Positions 1 to 11,073 of a stretch of 64,000 nucleotides of DNA are shown here, piece after piece. The notes beneath the pieces were generated by a model, which made no database searches, was not told the DNA's origin, and saw only the letters and a list, made by a program, of their open reading frames with translations. The number at the start of each line of letters is the position of its first letter. Position 1 is the stretch's first letter. The translations under genes and the position numbers were made by a program. Source of the DNA: Peltaster fructicola (taxonomy: Eukaryota; Ascomycota; Dothideomycetes); assembly GCA_001592805.2 (NCBI GenBank), contig CP051143.1:1674001-1738000 (forward strand), in the 5' to 3' direction.

Positions 1-1260
1 TGGCAAACACCATCATTGGATCAATGGGAGACTTTCTCCTAATGATCACCGATTCCATCAACACAGAGATCCAGATCCCAGTTCTGTCACCGCTGTATCG
101 CAAGCTAACTGGAAACGAGCTTACTGTACTGGATCTCGCATGCTTGCTACTTGCGATTCCTGCCACTATAGTGTACAAGATCATCTACGATGGTGCTGCG
201 CCTGCTTCGAGACCAGGAGGAGCTGAATGGAAAAAGAAAGACATGTTTAAGGCGGAGTTGGACTCTCGTATGGGTCGTATCAGGGCGGTCATGGCACAAG
301 CCAACACTGATCCAGAGACTGTTCAGACACAGGCACATATGGACAACATGTCGATCCAGGAGCTTTCGAGCCTTTCAACGGACCAGGAGCAGAGCACCAT
401 ATCTGCACTCGCAGCATCAGGATCTAGTGTGACGGACGCTGTCGTAGATCGTCGTGCGAAGCTCGAAACGGACTGGCCGAAGTGTTACATGGCAATCCTC
501 ATCACTCAGGACATCTTCCGTGCGGGCAAGATCTTTTATAAGCCTTACCACTATGCGCGGGTTACATGGGCTGAATTGAATGGCACAGCAGAGTTCTTTC
601 GAAAACCTCGGAAAGGCGGAGCGTCAAAGGTTCAGTCTGTATTCAAGTTTGTCAAATTCGCCCTTTGGATACACGATATGGGTTCAGTCATTGTGGACGC
701 TCCTGGTGTCGTCAAGGATGCACAGACCGACTTCTGGACCTTCTGGGATAGCGACTACGCTGGCGAACGAATAGCGATAACAGGCATCGAAGGCATCAAA
801 CAAATGGTTGAGCTGGCCTTCTTGACAAAGAAGCCAGTGAAGTCACCCGACTTGAGGGTTGAGTACTACATTCCTCTTGTCAGCAGTGCTGCACAGATAC
901 CCTTCCTGCTGATGACACAAATCCACTGCTGGACCAAGGAAGGTAAAGACGGCTATCCAATATGGATCGCCGTAGAGGAGTGGATGATCATTGTCAGCAC
1001 TATGCTGAATGCCATAATGGGTCTACAGAGAGGCAAAGACCCAAATGTCAGCACGGCAGCTGCCTTATCCACAGGACTCACTATGACTTATGACTCCGTG
1101 CGAGTCATGGTCGAGCTCATCAAGTTCAACGGCCGCGCACGATCCACATCCTGTGTTGTGGATGCGTGAGAGTGTACAACAACTTCTTGGTCTGTCAATG
1201 CTCATACTTTCTGCCGGAGTTCTTACCGCAGAGCTCGTCCTGACGATCAGGCACTTCTGA
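1..1260 (+). CDS. 3' part of a large fungal protein of unknown function (partial, frame-shifted near its end)
   Basis: The reading frame is open to the left edge, so the ATG at 24 is probably internal and the N-terminus lies outside the window. A hydrophobic segment (VLDLACLLLAIPATIVYKII) sits about 35 residues after that Met, and the rest is a mixed alpha-type sequence. I do not recognise a named domain. It resembles C-terminal parts of long uncharacterised fungal proteins. The main frame stops at 1167-1169 after an odd tail. Another frame, from about 1132 to the TGA at 1258-1260, reads on as a plausible C-terminus with HPVLWMRES followed by a hydrophobic helix and ends LTIRHF. No intron fits the switch. 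One extra base in the G/C run near 1131 would explain it, either as a sequence error or as a real frameshift. I am confident it is coding and cannot give a function. Confidence 0.7.
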
Positions 1261-3322
1261 TATAACAGCACAGCAGTAGGAGGACTCTAGTATGGTGCTG
1301 GCGGCATCATCAACTGCATATGTAAATAATCTTTGTCACATATGATCGCCTTGGCGTAGCTCAGGCTATCAAGCAATGGCCTGACCGTTATCATCATTGC
1401 CGTATCTCTTGTCACTCTTTCTCTTCGGTTCTTGTACACCATACTACATGGTAGAACTTCTCAAGAGTCTTGCAACGGACCTTGCACAACAGCAGACAGG
1501 GATCGCCAGCAGTTGAAAACATCTAGCAATCCCTGTTGGGCTGCGCAAACGAGAGATTCGCCAGACTAACGAGCAGTTCCCGTATCTGCTTGAGACTGGC
1601 GAGAGCCGCTGTGGCAACGACATCGTCGTTCGTCACGCCTTGTGCTCGCTTGTCTGCCGTCTATCGACCTCACTGCATCGTTCTTACATTGCTTCCTCTT
1701 CGAACCTCGCACGCTCGAGACGATGCCGTGACATCACTGAGACCCCAAAGTTTGGTTTACGACAGAGTCCCCTCCTTCATGCAGGCATTGTGGAGAGTGC
1801 GGATATAGCCCGTGCTGCGTGTGGCCGGCTTGCATACACTCTATATCCGACACACGCGATCGCTTGACGATGTCTTCGATCGTCATCTGTTAGTGCCTCA
1901 GTTACACAAGAAAGCCCTGCGAAGCTGTGTGAGCTGAAGATGGCCGATCTCCTCAGCCCGATGAATGCTCAGTCGCATTTGGTTACTGCATCATCCGATC
2001 TCGAACACCAACCAAAAGGTGCTGGAATTCTGGCTGAACAATTCCATCGGCCAAGACAAGACTTGCCTACAATCTCAGCCATCGAGGGTTTTGCTGCAAT
2101 GCGAACGCATCATCGTGCCTCGACGAAGATGCCATACAGAGAAGTGAAGACCGACAGCTTTCAGGACTTTGGGTTACGCGTCCCACCATCGGTAGCCACG
2201 TCAGGTAAAGGAATACATACTGAGTCGATTGAGTCAGAACAGTAACGCCTCGTATGCCGCACGGGCGTGGGACTGTGCAACCATCAAGCTGATTTGAGCG
2301 GCTGTCAGATTGACGCCTCGATCGCAGTGGCTCGGAGCACGCAGCGAGTGCGCGCATATTCGGAGATCGCCCTTACCACGCACACAAAATGCGTCCCATG
2401 GCGCCAGTACGACGACTGTAGCACAATACCGATTGAGCTGCGCAAGACCTGCTAGCCTCACGTACGACCAGTGGTCACAAATTTGCTCGAGGTACAAAGG
2501 TACCAGCGTACATGGGAAGAGCAACAGCTGTAGCACGACTCACGTCAAGCTGCTACCTTCCGGTGTCATGCGCCCAATGAGCTCGAACGCCTGAAGCCGA
2601 CTTCATCTTACCCTGAAGATGATCTGCGAGTTACTGGAACTCTCCAAATCGGCGGACTCTTCAGCTGTACCATGTCTCTACCAGCCACGACTCTGCATGG
2701 CGCTTTTGCAGGTCATTTCCTTGCTCGGGCCGGTGCCTGTGAACGATCAGCGCTATATCCCGATCGCATCTCACGTCCTTGGTGCTCTTCGTAGTTCCGC
2801 GGACACAAGCCATAGCAGATCTTAATCGAATCGTTGAGGAATATGCTCTGGCGATATGACAATCCTACTGGTAGTTGAATGACAGTAATGGACAGGAGCA
2901 ATGATGAGCATCACCGACCTTACCGAGACCGTTGTCCACAGAGGCTGTAAGGCTACTGTAATGTGGGCTTCATGCTAGGCAACATCTTGTCCGTGGCCAT
3001 CGGAATCTTTTTTCAGACAGCCACAACATCATCCAATTGTCTACCAGTGTCAGCTGAGACGAAGACACTCCTCCTGCACAACTTACTAATCTGAGGCAAG
3101 ATCGCTGTCACCCTCGCACTCGGAACTCCACGATACGATGTTTCGAGGAATGCTGCAGTATGAGTACTACCTGTTCTGGTCAAGATGACCTTAGGACGTG
3201 GTCGTTTTGCAGGTGTGCAGGCGCCTGAGCCCAGTGGCCTACCCTTTCCGCCGATCTGACCACTGTTCGCTCATCAACGCTTGATCGAGCCAGAGAACTG
3301 ACTCAACGAGCATCTTCGCCGT
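1261..3322. other. Gene-poor gap, 2.1 kb
   Basis: Only short overlapping open frames occur here (for example 101 codons at 1940-2245 on plus), with no recognisable domain and no convincing chain of introns. A short membrane-like stretch is readable at about 1365-1435 in one plus frame but has no start or continuation that I can support. It probably holds the 3' region of the first gene and the distal promoter of the hydrophobin gene. Confidence 0.4.
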
Positions 3323-3323
3323 C

Positions 3324-3329
3324 TATAAG
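3324..3329 (+). promoter_or_regulatory. TATA box of hydrophobin gene
   Basis: TATAAG lies 106-111 bases upstream of the hydrophobin ATG, a usual distance for a strongly expressed fungal structural gene with a 5' leader of about 75 nt. The call rests on motif and position only. Confidence 0.5.
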
Positions 3330-3434
3330 TATGCTCAGATTTGTCCACAAAATTCTTCTTCCCTTCAGCACAGCAATACCCTCTCAGCACAACATACCAC
3401 GTTCATACAGTTCCAAGCACCTTACTCCACCGAA

Positions 3435-3886
3435 ATGCAGTTCACTACCATCTTGTCCATCCTTGCCGGTGCCTCAATGGTCATGGCCAACCCAGTTGCC
3501 AACTACGGCGGCGGATCTGGCGGTGGCAGCTCCACCACTACCACAACCACCAACAACGGACAGCAGTGTGGCAATGGAAACAAGGCTTATTGCTGCGGTC
3601 AGGACGCCCTCGGAGCAATCCTTCCAATCACTTGCATCTTGGACATTCGTAAGTCTGGCGCGTATATCCTGCGAACGCGACTGACAACTTCCACCAGAAA
3701 ACTGTGCTGCAGTATGGCGTACCCAAATCACGGACCGGAAATGACCCGCTAACAATGATGTGCTTTTAGGTCACAGCTTGCTGCCCAACCAACCAAGCTG
3801 TGAGTGTATATTGTCGGACTGCCTGAAAGGTGACTGATGATGTCTAGGGTCTCATCAACCTCAACGCTGGCTGCATCGCTCTTTGA
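3435..3886 (+). CDS. Small secreted hydrophobin (4 exons, 98 aa)
   Basis: Exons 3435-3648, 3698-3711, 3770-3799 and 3848-3886; all introns are GT-AG and the phases agree. The product has a signal peptide (about 1-18), a Gly/Ser/Thr-rich spacer, and the eight-cysteine hydrophobin pattern at C45, C53-C54, C67, C74, C80-C81 and C95. Hydrophobins coat aerial hyphae and spores and self-assemble at air-water interfaces. The spacing C-x7-CC-x12-C-x6-C-x5-CC-x13-C fits neither class cleanly. The C-terminal GLIN..C is class I-like, but the C3-C4 and C4-C5 loops are unusually short. The second exon is only 14 nt and carries the fifth cysteine. Skipping it breaks the frame, which supports it. Without splicing, the frame runs into a short unrelated tail. 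A TATA box lies about 110 bases upstream. Confidence 0.85.
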
Positions 3887-4666
3887 AGTATGGCTCGACA
3901 AGGACGTACACCGAGATGTGGGATGAAGGCGGCGAAGTTGGGTGAGCGAGGTTGATCATCGCCGGGAAGCGCGAATAAGCAGTAACACGATCGTTGTTTC
4001 GATATCACTCCTTACAGACAGAAATGCAGGTGCCTTATCACTTACCTGCTGTTCAAGCTGTGAATGTGATATTCAGTACTCCTCTCGCTGTGTTCCAGAC
4101 TTGCGGTTTAACTCGGATCATTGAGCAGACGCCAGTAGGCTGACCATCGGCCTTGGATAGCTACTTGATGGTCTCTGTATTGCGGTATGTTCGAATGCTT
4201 TGTGGCAGTTCTGTGTCTCAATCTCATGGCTGCACGACTCTGGCCAGGTCCTTGTCACGTGAGCGCTTTGTAAGAGTAGAAGCCATGATCTTGCTACACT
4301 TCCAGAGGCCGTTAAGAGCCTGTGCAAGCAGCTAGATCTCTTCAAATGTCTTCTGCTCTGAGTTTCTGCGTAGTACGAATGCTCCGGTCAAGCCCATCAT
4401 GTCACTGAAGTCATCAACACCTGGTCCAAGCTCTTTTGCGCACTAAAAGACAGTGACATACACAATACATTGCTAGACATCATTGACCTCATTGCAAGCC
4501 ATGCTTGACCTCGAACCATCACAAGTCATTCTCTCGTTACCCAAGGTCTTCTGACGATCACATTCAGTGGCTACAGCAGGTTTTCAGCAACGAAAGCGAA
4601 CTACGAGCATGACGTCCGCGATTGTGCATTAGAGCATCTTGGCATTTATCCTTACGATGCGGCGAA
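3887..4666. other. Intergenic, hydrophobin 3' region and next promoter
   Basis: No open frame with recognisable content on either strand. It holds the hydrophobin 3' untranslated region and the upstream region of the ubiquitin-domain gene. Confidence 0.4.
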
Positions 4667-5626
4667 ATGGCACGTCTCGAGGGCACTTTTCTGCAAGCAG
4701 CGAGTCTCGGCTAACATGAGGACCTATAGGGCTGCTGTCAATCGACACCTGATGAAGACGCCTCAACGTCTGTACTGCAGCAAGATGTAGCCAACGCTAG
4801 AGTGCTGCAAGCAGCTCCCGAACCACTGTCGCGCTCGATCTCAAGCATCGACTCGAGGCGACAATCGCACGATGTACTCCCGCCTAAGTTGACGGGTGTC
4901 GGTCGACCTAACAAAGCCATTCGAGCTCCCAGCCCACTCCGATCAAGTCCCTCACATCTGCCAAATCAGCCACCGCCATGGACTCGTGCTCAACTGAACA
5001 ACGAACGCACAGCATTCTTCGATACTAGAGTCACAGGCCGCGCGGAGGTATGGAATGCCCTACGACTAGTGTGCTCTCTGCTGCAACAGGGCAATACATC
5101 GGAAGCACAAGGTATCATGGACGCTTTGGATGTCACTTGTCCGCAAGGCCGAGTGGCTGCTGGAAGAGGCAGAGATAGAGCGAAAGGAGGAGTCTATGAC
5201 CAATTCGGCGAGCTCTATGAGCTGCCAGCTTGGGTTGTCACAGATCCGAGGGATATCGTAGACGAGGAGAAGTCCTTCGACGAAACCGAGCCATCCGCCG
5301 AAGACAGACTGGAAACTGAGAGCAATCGGGAGGAGAAAGGCAAAGGCCGAGCGGCCGATCTAGGAGAGGTGGTACAATTGCGTGCAAGAATGAGTGATCG
5401 CGGTACAGACGTTGTGATCACGATCGGCAAGAAGGAGAAGGTTGCAGCAGCTGTGAGAAAGATTCAGGAGCAGATCGGCATGAGACGAGTGCGATTGGTC
5501 TATCTTGGACACGTTCTACAGGAGACAAAGACCTTGGAGAGCCAGGGCTACAGGACTGGCGATGTGCTTAATGCTTACGTCTTTGAGGGACCCGACGACT
5601 TCTTCCAGAAGCAGCGGACAGTGTAA
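4667..5626 (+). CDS. UBTD1/2-like ubiquitin-domain protein
   Basis: The body (4730-5626) encodes an N-terminal ubiquitin-binding domain of the DC-UbP/UBTD2 type (PPWTRAQLNNERTAFFDTRV through YELPAWVV) and a C-terminal ubiquitin-like fold (VVITIGKKEKV to LNAYVFE). These proteins are thought to link E2/E3 enzymes to ubiquitin. The open frame extends upstream of the first obvious start to 4730, right after a 3' splice-like CTATAG with a good branch site GCTAAC at about 4710. It there begins GCCQSTPDED, which after a Met would be the N-myristoylation/palmitoylation start MGCC typical of this family. The only nearby fit is ATG at 4667-4669 followed by a 60-nt intron 4670-4729 starting GCACGT, a GC-AG intron. 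That gives 299 aa. The body is certain; the first exon is inferred. Confidence 0.75.
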
Positions 5627-6085
5627 TGCTGAGGGCACGAATTGGTGTTTTGGGCGCAGACAGGATTATACCCACTCCTTACCCTTGCATATTGATGGCT
5701 ACTGTACATTCTCGAGTGTTCGCAATCATTGTCTGAGAGTAGCGTGGTGATTTGTGTGACACAGCCTCGAAACACCTTGCTTGGCCACGAGAATGGTACA
5801 AACGATGCCCTCCGATTTTCCTCCACCCATTCCTGTGGCACCTGGTACATATCCTTGTCTGTTCATCATGGAATGTGACCTTGTCAGACCATCCCACTCA
5901 CCCACAGTAGAGCATGGCCACCACACAGTACAGCTCACACTTGGCTGCGTCTTTGTCAATGGGCATAGAGGGTGTATGAGGTTGGCAAGTCAGTGTGCTC
6001 AAGCAGGTCGTACATATCATGTATTTTTTCGTCTACGTTTCCCAATCCTAGCAATAATCATCTATCAGGAAACTTCATTCTCAGC
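5627..6085. other. Convergent 3' ends
   Basis: The ubiquitin-domain gene (plus) and the HMG-box gene (minus) point at each other here. Nothing else is supported in these 459 bases. Confidence 0.4.
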
Positions 6086-7558
6086 TCATTGCAGTGCATC
6101 AGTTGGTGACCAAGGAGGAGCCAGCGTGGTATCGACATCACTGTGCGGACCCGTATACACGTACTCAGCGCCCAGCTCTCCGAATGCATTGTCGAAATGC
6201 GACTCGATAGGAATGCCATGCAACTGTGCAGCAGAAGCTTCGGTAAATGCAATGTTGAGCGCAGGATCGATGCCATGCTGTGGCTGTAGCTGCGCCTGCA
6301 GATACTGTTGATGCTCGAGCAGTTGCTGACTCGTCGCAGGATAGCTCGATGCAAGACGTTGACCATAGCCAAAGCCTTGCGAAGTATACTGATTGTACGC
6401 CTGGATCGGAGTGCCATGGTGCGAATCGCCGAAGATATCCTCAGCTTGACTACCAGGAACGCCATATCCGCCAAGTGATTGTGGTGATGGAGCGTGGTGT
6501 GGTTGCAGGTCGACTGCATGCTGATATGACGCAGGAGGTTGGACAGCGAGCTGGACGTATCCACCGTGCATCGCACGCTGATCATAAGCAACATTGGACG
6601 GCAGTGGTCGACCTGCAGCAACATATGCATATTGCGGGACTTCATAGGCCATAGTCTGCTGACCATAGTAGGGTATGGTCTCGTAGCCATGGTGGCTAGG
6701 CAGGTATAGGTCCGATTGAGTCTGCACATGCTTGCGCTGGCGAACACCTTTGGGGCCGCGATAATCTCCATCAGGGTCATCCAAATCAATGGACTCGTCG
6801 TCCTCGTCGGAATCCTCGCCCTTCCGCTTCTTGGTATTCGCTTTGCTTGGAGAAAACTTGTAATCTGGATGCGCGAGAGCATGGTTGGCTCGCTCGATCT
6901 TGGCCCATTCATTGAACTGGTCACGGATCTCCGATGGCTCCATGGGCCAGCTCTCGCCAGAGACTGACGACACGACCTGGTGGTTGTTTTGCAAACACCA
7001 CTGCTTGGTACGATCCGCATATGCAGATCTATACAACATGAAAGAGTTCATAGGTCTTGTGACGTAGCCGTTGCGCTTCTCGACCTCCTGTCTGCGTACT
7101 TCGATGGGACGATTGACCCACAGGTCCATATCCTTCACAGGTACGTTCATGTCCTTGGTAAGAACAGACAGAGGAGCAGTCAGCTTTGGAGTCTTCGATT
7201 TGTCCAGCTTGCTCTTCTTCTGGCGGGTTCGTGGAGCAGGAGACTTCGAAACGCGAGATTTGGTCGTGCTGAAAGGTGAGTCTGCTCGTCTTGTCGAACG
7301 GCCACTCCTAGTTCGCATGCCCTCACTTGCTGTGGTTGAGCGAGGAGTCGGCGGGTTGTGGGTGTCATGGTAAGCTGCAACGAACTCATCCTACATTGCG
7401 TCAGTAACGATCGACAGTCGTAGTCGCGTGGCTGTACTGACATAGATGCCAAAGCCCTTAGGACCATCATCGAAAGCTGGAAAGGCCTCTGAAGCATTAT
7501 GTTGCGCAATGGCCGACAAGCCATACTCGTCAGCCGCGCGAGTGTGACTGATCGTCAT
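6086..7558 (-). CDS. HMG-box DNA-binding transcription factor (2 exons, 473 aa)
   Basis: Exon 1 is 7558-7442 and exon 2 is 7390-6086. The 51-nt intron has GTCAGT, a CTGAC branch site and a TAG end. One HMG box lies at about residues 148-218 (VTRPMNSFMLYR, then EIRDQFNEWAKIERANH and HPDYKFSPSKA), of the sequence-specific MATA/SOX type. It follows a basic Ser/Thr/Arg-rich segment and precedes an acidic patch (EDSDEDDESIDLDD). The C-terminal half is rich in Gln, Tyr and Pro and looks like an activation region. The protein should bend and bind DNA in the nucleus. The class includes mating-type and sexual-development regulators, but no mating-locus neighbours are present, so the target process is unknown. 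The start is set by the intron, since the frame before it opens only with exon 1. Confidence 0.85.
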
Positions 7559-9720
7559 GGCGGCGTCTTCTGCGTGTCACAGACTGGGAGGATCGTCCAA
7601 AGTCGCAGCAACAGAGATGGGCTCCCGCACGTGAAGCTGCATATATGATTAGTACTAGGCTCCGCAGCCATGTTTGTTGTCCGCATGCCCTCCTGCATAT
7701 GCACGTGTGCGCGTTTGACAGGCTCAGTAGAGCAGGCGGACGACTGAGGACGTACCTCTTGCAGCCGGGTGGTTCTCAACAAACCTTGTCGAGCTGGAGT
7801 GTCAAAGGAACAAACGAATGTTGGTGTCCTTTCTACAGTCAAGCCGGCAGTCGCAGTGTCGTAGGTATGTCTTATTCGCCGTTGCTGTGGTCTGCGGGTA
7901 CGTTGTTTGATTCTGGGCTTTGTCTCAGGTATGCTGATTGTCTGACCGAAGAGCTGAACGGTAATTTCCTCAGGACGAACGTTGCGGTTGAAGAAGGTCG
8001 GAGTCCTCGTGCAACAAAGCAGAAGGTAATCTGATGTACTTGTAGCAGGAACACTGTCGTCGAAGCTGGAGCACGCCTGTGAGAGCGGTCACGTTGTAGC
8101 TGAAGACGGACGATGAGCACCGCATCCGTAGGTGTCTCGCGCCTGGACTACCTGCAAGTCTCACGTAGCCGTTTTCGGCAGCAGGACGCTCGCACGACCA
8201 CTGCTGCAAGATCACCCTGGCCTGGGAGTGCGGGATGACAGATGAAAGGATTCCTCTCATCAATCGAAGAATTCAATCTCCACCCCACGAACAACAGACA
8301 GGTAGGATCAGTGCCTCGTCCAATCTCAAGCGCGTGCCGCAAGCGGTCATGCTCGCTCGCTTGCGTAGACCTGAGGGTGACAATAACTGACGCCACAGGT
8401 TTGTGATGAGCGTCGATCAGCTCGGTGCTGGTGCTAATAGTCGAAGCACTTTCCTAGGCTAGAGTGTGTAGGGAACGTTCGAAGACCCACAAGTTCGCGG
8501 TAATTGTTCTAGCATGAAGTAGTGAATCCTTGGGCCATCGTAATTGTGCATGCAGGTGGAGGTCGTTGTTTGTTACACGGGCGTTGCGCCTCCCGCGTTC
8601 CTCTGGAGGCACCTTGCTCATGGTTGGCAACCAAGCCACGACGATCGCTAGGTATGGTAGGCAGTACGCCGGTCCCGGATAGTGTCGATTCTGGTGACTT
8701 CTGCATCCCAGTAATGTGAGCAAGGTGGGCAGTGTGACTGTCATGTTGCCTGCATCGGTTGCCTGCATGACAGATCCACGATTCGGCTTTGTGCATTCAT
8801 CTGCAACCCGGTGTAGCCAATCCACAGCCATCTGGTGCTCATGATTGGGAGGGGGGCTTCAAGCATGATCTCGTCACCGCAGATGACTGACTACTGCTGG
8901 GCAATGTCAGTGAGGAACCCTTCCCATCTCTCGGTATGCAAAAGCTGACGAGTCGAGCCGAGCTAGAGAGGCGAACCCACCTGCACATCGCTCTTTGTAG
9001 GCTCGATGAACTGACACAGCTGATGGACTATCGTCTCAACATTAGGTCAGGAACAAGTGTGGTTGATGGATGGTCGTGGCTCTGAAGTTCTATTGGACGC
9101 CAGCGGAAATGGTGTACCATGGCGCTGGTAGCCCAGAAAGTGTTGCGATCTGTGCGCAGCATCATGCTCATGCTGGTAACTTCGCTGGTATTTCGTAAGT
9201 CTTGTGGTGTTTCTAACAGTGCTCGCTGGAGATCCCAGCGCCACAGCATTGACTTAGCATGCCAAAGAGTACCACACGGCAGGAATTTAGTCCACAATCT
9301 TTACTGCAGGCTTAGATACCTATGCCGCCCAAGTATTGTGATCCGGTGTTTCATGTCGATAGAACGTCTGACCCTAGCCCGAAGTGCATGCGAAAGCACT
9401 GCAAAGATGCTAAAGGCTGTGGCAGCACCTGCACAGAATGCTTCGAGAAAGGGAAGTCCGATCGTGAGGATGAACCGACAGGCCGGGTGAACCATATAAA
9501 GTGACCATGGGGTCCACCGGCACTCCATCCGAGGGCGTCTCCACGATCGCATTTCCATGGGGAATGCAGATGTAAGTCGAAAGCCAGAGCGAGAACACTC
9601 GGCAAACGTTTCCAGCAAAACCATTCAGGCCAGTGTCGTTCAGGTCGTTGGTGCTTGGGAGATTGTGATAGTATAAGTGTTGAGTTCGGTCCAATCGTCC
9701 CGAATCACTGTGTGGCGTAC
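7559..9720. other. Gene-poor gap upstream of the HMG-box gene
   Basis: A 2.1-kb gap between the HMG-box start and the ACL4-like 3' end. There are several short frames on both strands but no domain. Splice-like signals (for example AGGTATGT near 7862 on plus and GGTACGTC near 7756 on minus) allow leader introns for the HMG-box gene. One small cysteine-rich frame at 9322-9504 is listed separately. Confidence 0.35.
9322..9504 (+). CDS. Candidate small cysteine-rich protein, 60 aa
   Basis: The frame starts at an ATG directly after an in-frame TAG and contains seven cysteines, most in a central block (CMRKHCKDAKGCGSTCTEC), between charged ends. No signal peptide is present in this frame. An upstream frame (ATG 9119) has a hydrophobic start ending at a GTAAGT site near 9195, but I could not join it in phase. 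No family is recognised. It may be a chance frame in the gap, or the last exon of a small Cys-rich gene. Confidence 0.25.
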   Translation: MPPKYCDPVFHVDRTSDPSPKCMRKHCKDAKGCGSTCTECFEKGKSDREDEPTGRVNHIK

Positions 9721-10893
9721 TCAGACATCCTGCATCTCCTCATCCTCCACACCATCTTGTTCTGCAATGCCATCCCACTCTTCTTCCCATTGGTTCTCAT
9801 CTTCCTCGTTCTCTGGGCCTAAGGCTGCGTCCAGACCAGTCACAAGTTCCTGAGCATGATCCTTGAGCCGATCATCTTCATAGTCGAGTTGATCATAGAG
9901 TCGCAGTGCTGTCTTGAGCCAGCGGCGACTGCCCTTCTGTACGCTTCGGATGTCTTCGGGATCCGCCTGCGCTATCTTACTCTTGTCGGCGAGTAGCCAT
10001 TGACACCATCCTCCAAGATACCAAGCTTCGACGCTCTGATCATCTTCAAGCACTAACCTGTCGAGCACATCCATTGCGTCGTCTTCGAGATCTGCTTCCA
10101 TGAGCAGTCTGGCTAGAGAAATCCGTGCGGCAAACTCCGGTACATCTTCGTCATCTGCATCAAGGTCTTTCCAGGATCCGTACGAGCGCTGCAGTGCTGC
10201 TCTCGCATCATCCTTTCGATCTTGAGATAGGCGAACGGACGCCAGTGTCTGCAAGACTTCGGGACTTGTCTCATCCTCAACCGTCATAGCTTGTGTGATC
10301 AGGTTCTCGCACTTCTCTTCTGCATCATCGTCCCATGACAAGTCCGTCATGTAGACCTCGACAATACCACATAATGCATTCGCCAGCTTCGCCTTTTTCT
10401 CTGCACGGACAACGACGAGCGTGTCCTCGTCAAGGCCAAGATGCGTAGCGTTGTCCAGCATGCTAATGTCTCTTTGCAGTGCTGTTGCGCCCTTCTCGAA
10501 CCAAGCCACACTCTCTCGGCCGCCATCCTCACATAGCTGTGCTAGCCATAAGAACTTCTCCGCACCACCTCCCAATGGTCCTTCGAGCTCTCCGGCAGGG
10601 TCAATCTGTGCAGCGCGTTGGAAGTACTCGCGAGCTTGTTCTGCCTCGCCAAGCTCCAGCGATATCTCCCCAAGAAGATTCAGAGCAGGGAGTGCATCGC
10701 GTGGTGTCTTTGTCTGGACAAGAGTAAGGAGCTTCTGAGCGACAGCCAAAGCTTCCTCGGGTTGTGATTGTTCGGCGAGCTCTACTGCTGTGGTGTACAG
10801 CTGCTCAGGTGTTTCTGCATGCCCATTCGTTTGTTGAGAGGCCTGGTCGGTAGCCTTCTTTGCAGACTGTCCTTCTTTTTTCGTTTTAGCCAT
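9721..10893 (-). CDS. ACL4-like assembly chaperone of ribosomal protein uL4 (TPR protein, 390 aa)
   Basis: An intronless frame with a Lys/Gln-rich N-terminus, then tetratricopeptide repeats from about residue 28 (LYTTAVELAEQSQPEEALAV, LNLLGEISLELGEAEQAREY, and others) and a strongly acidic C-terminal tail (EENEEDENQWEEEWDG to DEEMQDV). This matches fungal ACL4, which binds newly made Rpl4 and escorts it to the pre-60S particle. The acidic tail suits binding a basic ribosomal protein. It is head-to-head with the RWD protein gene, with 180 bases between the two starts, so a shared promoter and co-regulation with ribosome genes are likely. Confidence 0.85.
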   Translation of the reverse strand: MAKTKKEGQSAKKATDQASQQTNGHAETPEQLYTTAVELAEQSQPEEALAVAQKLLTLVQTKTPRDALPALNLLGEISLELGEAEQAREYFQRAAQIDPAGELEGPLGGGAEKFLWLAQLCEDGGRESVAWFEKGATALQRDISMLDNATHLGLDEDTLVVVRAEKKAKLANALCGIVEVYMTDLSWDDDAEEKCENLITQAMTVEDETSPEVLQTLASVRLSQDRKDDARAALQRSYGSWKDLDADDEDVPEFAARISLARLLMEADLEDDAMDVLDRLVLEDDQSVEAWYLGGWCQWLLADKSKIAQADPEDIRSVQKGSRRWLKTALRLYDQLDYEDDRLKDHAQELVTGLDAALGPENEEDENQWEEEWDGIAEQDGVEDEEMQDV

Positions 10894-11073
10894 TTTCGAT
10901 CGTGATCTTCCAATGCTTGTGTTGTTGACGTCCAGGTTGCGAGCTTCTCAAATAAATTTGTCGAAATGACGCAGACCCGCTTATGTAATGCATCAATATC
11001 TCGACAACAGCCTGTAAAGTATTGACATTCGCATTCGCACTCTCTCCAGCTCACAGCAGTCGAGCTTGAAACT
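10894..11073. promoter_or_regulatory. Bidirectional promoter of ACL4-like and GIR2-like genes
   Basis: Only 180 bases separate the two start codons on opposite strands, so both genes must draw on the same short region. No clear TATA box is seen on either side, as expected for housekeeping genes. Confidence 0.5.

Noticed and set aside
6058-7020. 320-codon minus frame overlapping the HMG-box gene
   Set aside because: It is an alternative frame of the same strand; the HMG-box frame carries the conserved domain.
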